DNA from: Bacteroidota bacterium
Lineage (GTDB): Bacteria; Bacteroidota; Bacteroidia; NS11-12g; UBA955
DNA: 9,329 bases
Direction of reading: 5' to 3'
Assembly (NCBI GenBank): GCA_009918425.1
Contig: RGEC01000079.1
Span: forward strand, 1-9,329
Shown here one piece after another: positions 7,593-9,329 of this stretch (the stretch's first letter is position 1; each line of letters opens with the position of its first letter). The notes under the pieces were generated by a model, which made no database searches, was not told the DNA's origin, and saw only the letters and a program-made list of their open reading frames with translations. The translations under genes and the position numbers were made by a program.

Positions 7593-7597
7593 AAACC

Positions 7598-8380
7598 ATG
7601 AGAGAAATTCAATTCAGAGAAGCCTTGCGTGAGGCCATGACCGAAGAGATGCGCCGAGATGAGCGCGTGTTTTTACTCGGTGAAGAAGTTGCAGAATACA
7701 ATGGTGCCTACAAGGTGAGCCAGGGCATGCTGGCTGAATTTGGCGCCAAGCGTGTTATTGACACTCCAATTGCGGAACTCGGATTTGCCGGTATCGCTGT
7801 AGGTGCTGCTGCCAATGGTCTGCGTCCCATTTGCGAATTCATGACCTTCAACTTCTCGCTGGTGGCTATTGATCAGGTTATCAATGCCGCGGCCAAGATG
7901 AATAGCATGAGCAATGGCCAATACACTTGTCCAATGGTATTCAGAGGTCCCACCGGCAGTGCCGGTCAACTGGCACAGCAGCATAGCCAGAATTTTGAAA
8001 ACTGGTATGCCAATACCCCCGGACTGAAAGTTGTGGTTCCCAGCAATCCTGCCGATGCCAAAGGCCTGCTCAAAACTGCCATCCGCGATGAAAATCCCGT
8101 TATCTTTATGGAAAGCGAGCAAATGTATGGTCTCAAGGGTATCGTGCCTGAAGAGGAATACCTGTTACCCATAGGCCGGGCGCATGTGGTGAAAGAGGGC
8201 GATGACGTAACCATCGTGTCTTTTGGTAAGATGATGCTACGCGCCATCACCGCAGTTGAAGAACTGGCCAAAGAAGGCATCCAAGCAGAATTGATTGATT
8301 TGCGCACCGTCCGTCCCATAGACTACGATACCATATGTTCGTGGGATCACCTAAATATTTATTGGTATTTTTCGGACTGA
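7598..8380 (+). CDS. pdhB: 2-oxo acid (pyruvate) dehydrogenase E1 component, beta subunit, 3'-truncated
   Basis: Residues 1-245 are a clear PdhB-type beta subunit, which with the alpha subunit forms the thiamine-diphosphate E1 that decarboxylates pyruvate (or a related 2-oxo acid) and acetylates the E2 lipoyl group. Landmarks are [18 protein letters not shown] (26-43), the cofactor-contacting Glu60 in [34 protein letters not shown] (115-131) with the phosphorylation-loop-type His129, and the beginning of the transketolase C-terminal domain from about 193. The family continues to about 325 residues, but after IDYDTI (241-246) the frame runs through 14 unrelated residues to a stop. About 80 residues, most of the C-terminal domain, are missing, so the product is probably non-functional. 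The break coincides with a drop in GC and the start of phage-like DNA. The ATG at 7598 gives the standard N-terminus. Confidence 0.93.
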   Translation: MREIQFREALREAMTEEMRRDERVFLLGEEVAEYNGAYKVSQGMLAEFGAKRVIDTPIAELGFAGIAVGAAANGLRPICEFMTFNFSLVAIDQVINAAAKMNSMSNGQYTCPMVFRGPTGSAGQLAQQHSQNFENWYANTPGLKVVVPSNPADAKGLLKTAIRDENPVIFMESEQMYGLKGIVPEEEYLLPIGRAHVVKEGDDVTIVSFGKMMLRAITAVEELAKEGIQAELIDLRTVRPIDYDTICSWDHLNIYWYFSD

Positions 8381-8394
8381 ATTTACCGCTATAA
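8335..8394 (+). pseudogene. Possible 3' end of a preceding phage gene
   Basis: In a frame different from pdhB, 8335-8394 reads ATG followed by [18 protein letters not shown] and TAA. It ends 28 nt before the phage ORF, which is a typical spacing for tightly packed phage genes. The left part of the gene would have been lost at the junction. The call rests on position and an open frame only; no homology is recognised. Confidence 0.25.
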
Positions 8395-8410
8395 GCCATA
8401 CAAATATTTA

Positions 8411-8422
8411 TAGGAACTTTCG
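8411..8422 (+). promoter_or_regulatory. Shine-Dalgarno-type ribosome binding site before the phage ORF
   Basis: AGGA at 8412-8415 (within TAGGAA) lies 7 nt ahead of the ATG at 8423. The Bacteroidetes genes to the left show no such motif, so this start signal points to DNA adapted to another host or to phage-style translation. Confidence 0.5.
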
Positions 8423-9214
8423 ATGGCAAATCAACAAGCTGCTCCAAGGGATGCAAAACGCAATGCTCAACCAGTATTACAGAGTGGAGCAACTGGAGAA
8501 CAGAAAAGTTTAATTAAAAATCCATTCAAATTTGATGATCTTCGATTTCCTTTAGATGTTGGCAATAACGATCGCCATTTGCACTGGATCAAGTTTATTC
8601 CATGTATTCAAGAGAAGTCTTCATATCAAGTGAAAACTCAGAATGTATTATCATTTGCTGATACCAATAGAGCTGCAGGAAGTGGCGCTGGTTCTAGAGA
8701 TTTATTTACAGCATCACAGGCAGCTGGTACTACGGTGGCTTTGGGTGGATTAGTAGCAGCAGAAGGTTTATTTGAAAATGCAGGAGACATTGGTGCAGCA
8801 ATTGCAGGAGTAGACGCTAAAGCTGCAGGAAGGCTTGCAGGAGAAGCCGCAGCAGGAGCACTGGGTGTGGCAGCTGCAGGTGTTATTGTTGGAGCAATTG
8901 ATTTGAGTCGAAAAACTCGTCGAGCTGCTGCAACTATATCTCTTTATATGCCAGATACATTGATGTTTACAAATTCTCAGACATATGAACAGTTGACTCC
9001 TGGAAATGATATTTTTGGTCAATTAGCTGTTGCAGCTGGACAGTCATTGGTTGGTTCAAATAGAGATGCAATCAACGATTTAGTTAAGTCTGCTGGTAGA
9101 TTAAAATTGCAACAGGCGTTAGGGGGTTTAGGTTCTACTGGTCAGTTAGGTCTTTTTGCTGCTACAGGTACCGTTGTAAACCCTATGCTTGAAATGATCT
9201 TCAAAGCACTTTGA
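8423..9214 (+). CDS. T4-like phage baseplate tail-tube cap/initiator protein (gp48/gp54-like), C-terminally truncated
   Basis: The 263-residue ORF resembles the baseplate-to-tail-tube junction proteins of T4-like and marine myoviruses, which cap the baseplate hub and start tube polymerisation. Recognisable points are LRFPLD (40-45) followed by an aromatic beta-strand stretch (55-69), a long Ala/Gly-rich middle region (about 85-170), SLYMPDTL (173-180), and NPMLEMIFK (253-261). In homologues the last is followed by an aromatic beta segment of the LRxFxF type and 80 or more further residues. Here the frame reads two more codons and stops, so the C-terminal portion is missing. The start is supported by an AGGA motif. 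Base composition and codon choice (many GCA, GGA, ATT) differ from the genes at 1-8330. The identification is from remembered family patterns and not from a search; another contractile-tail system is possible. Confidence 0.55.
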   Translation: MANQQAAPRDAKRNAQPVLQSGATGEQKSLIKNPFKFDDLRFPLDVGNNDRHLHWIKFIPCIQEKSSYQVKTQNVLSFADTNRAAGSGAGSRDLFTASQAAGTTVALGGLVAAEGLFENAGDIGAAIAGVDAKAAGRLAGEAAAGALGVAAAGVIVGAIDLSRKTRRAAATISLYMPDTLMFTNSQTYEQLTPGNDIFGQLAVAAGQSLVGSNRDAINDLVKSAGRLKLQQALGGLGSTGQLGLFAATGTVVNPMLEMIFKAL

Positions 9215-9247
9215 GCATAAGGAAGAAATTCGACAAAGAAGAATTGC

Positions 9248-9329
9248 ATGGTTAGCAGTAGCGACGAAAATGTTGATTGGCGTTCGGTGTGCCCGATTAG
9301 TTCGGCCTTGGATGTGCTGGGTGACAAGT
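9248..9329 (+). CDS. HxlR-family winged-helix transcriptional regulator, N-terminus (cut by right edge)
   Basis: From the ATG at 9248 the frame reads 27 residues to the window end. Residues 15-27 (CPISSALDVLGDK) match the hallmark N-terminal segment of HxlR-type regulators, usually continuing with Trp and LLILRDL; the last base, T, fits the Trp codon. These are small (about 100-130 residue) dimeric DNA-binding proteins whose conserved Cys often senses thiol-reactive or quinone stress. The frame is closed by a TAA at 9218-9220, so the start lies between 9221 and 9248, and ATG is the only good choice. About 35 nt separate it from the broken phage ORF. Its base composition is nearer to the chromosomal part than to the phage part. 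The target genes are outside the window. Confidence 0.7.
   Translation, partial: MVSSSDENVDWRSVCPISSALDVLGDK

Larger units (their letters stand above)
8333..9211. mobile_element. Phage-derived fragment (T4-like tail region), boundaries approximate
   Basis: Sequence between the broken pdhB and the HxlR gene start differs in base composition: bases 8461-8520 hold 21 G+C of 60, against 33 of 60 in pdhB at 8041-8100. It carries one contractile-tail-phage-like ORF broken at its 3' end and, to its left, a short open tail that may be the end of another gene. No terminal inverted repeats, target-site duplication, integrase, transposase or att-like duplication was found at either boundary. It is therefore a fragment, not a complete element, and may be an assembly or other artificial join. 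Confidence 0.5.

Noticed and set aside
8332..8337. CATATG hexamer (an NdeI-type site) on the pdhB junction, considered as a cloning scar
   Set aside because: A hexamer occurs often by chance and no matching site or linker is present at the other junction near 9205.
7673..8492. Minus-strand frames opposite pdhB and the junction
   Set aside because: They are antisense shadows. One (8247-8492) crosses the junction between unrelated blocks, so it cannot be a native gene.
8670..8950. Ala/Gly-rich part of the phage ORF as a membrane or repeat protein
   Set aside because: The GCA/GCT-rich stretch has no regular period and fits the low-complexity middle of the tail-cap-like protein.
8325..9220. Transposon insertion into pdhB
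   Set aside because: There are no terminal inverted repeats, no direct repeats at the two boundaries, no transposase, and the rest of pdhB does not follow.
9142..9327. Minus-strand frame over the right junction
   Set aside because: It spans the phage ORF end and the HxlR start, and it is the reverse complement of the much better supported HxlR frame.

Overview
The first ~8.33 kb look like a chromosome segment of a member of the Bacteroidota (Bacteroidetes). The support is a YfhO-type giant membrane protein of the form common in that phylum, a conserved acidic/aromatic protein that I associate with Bacteroidetes genomes, Bacteroidetes-style promoter elements (TAnnTTTG) in front of genes, and starts without Shine-Dalgarno sequences. 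I cannot name the genus.

Layout. On the minus strand, 1-3615 is a compact three-gene unit read right to left: a YfhO-family membrane protein, a GT2 glycosyltransferase, and a SAM-dependent methyltransferase cut by the left edge. It looks like a small glycan or glycolipid modification operon. Divergent from it on the plus strand are glyA (serine hydroxymethyltransferase) and a translationally coupled four-helix membrane protein of unknown role. A minus-strand Wzx-like polysaccharide flippase (5399-6829) converges on this pair with a 1-nt gap. Divergent from the flippase is a conserved hypothetical protein (6926-7492), followed by a gene for the beta subunit of a pyruvate/2-oxo acid dehydrogenase E1 (pdhB-like) with its own promoter-like element and a terminator-like hairpin in its leader.

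The right end is anomalous. The pdhB reading frame is normal up to about residue 245 and then, at about 8333-8338, changes abruptly into AT-richer, unrelated DNA. That DNA (about 8335-9210) carries an ORF resembling the T4-like (contractile-tailed) phage baseplate tail-tube cap/initiator proteins (gp48/gp54 type). This ORF is itself cut near its C-terminal third, and after it comes the start of an HxlR-family transcription regulator that runs off the window. The missing 3' end of pdhB does not reappear. The last kilobase therefore reads as three unrelated blocks joined end to end: Bacteroidetes chromosome, phage structural-gene fragment, regulator gene. It may be an assembly or other artificial chimera, or a real illegitimate recombination scar. 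This is the most notable point in the window.

Functionally, the left two thirds combine envelope polysaccharide functions (YfhO, GT2, methyltransferase, flippase) with one-carbon and central metabolism (glyA, pdhB). No tRNA, rRNA, CRISPR array or complete insertion sequence was seen.
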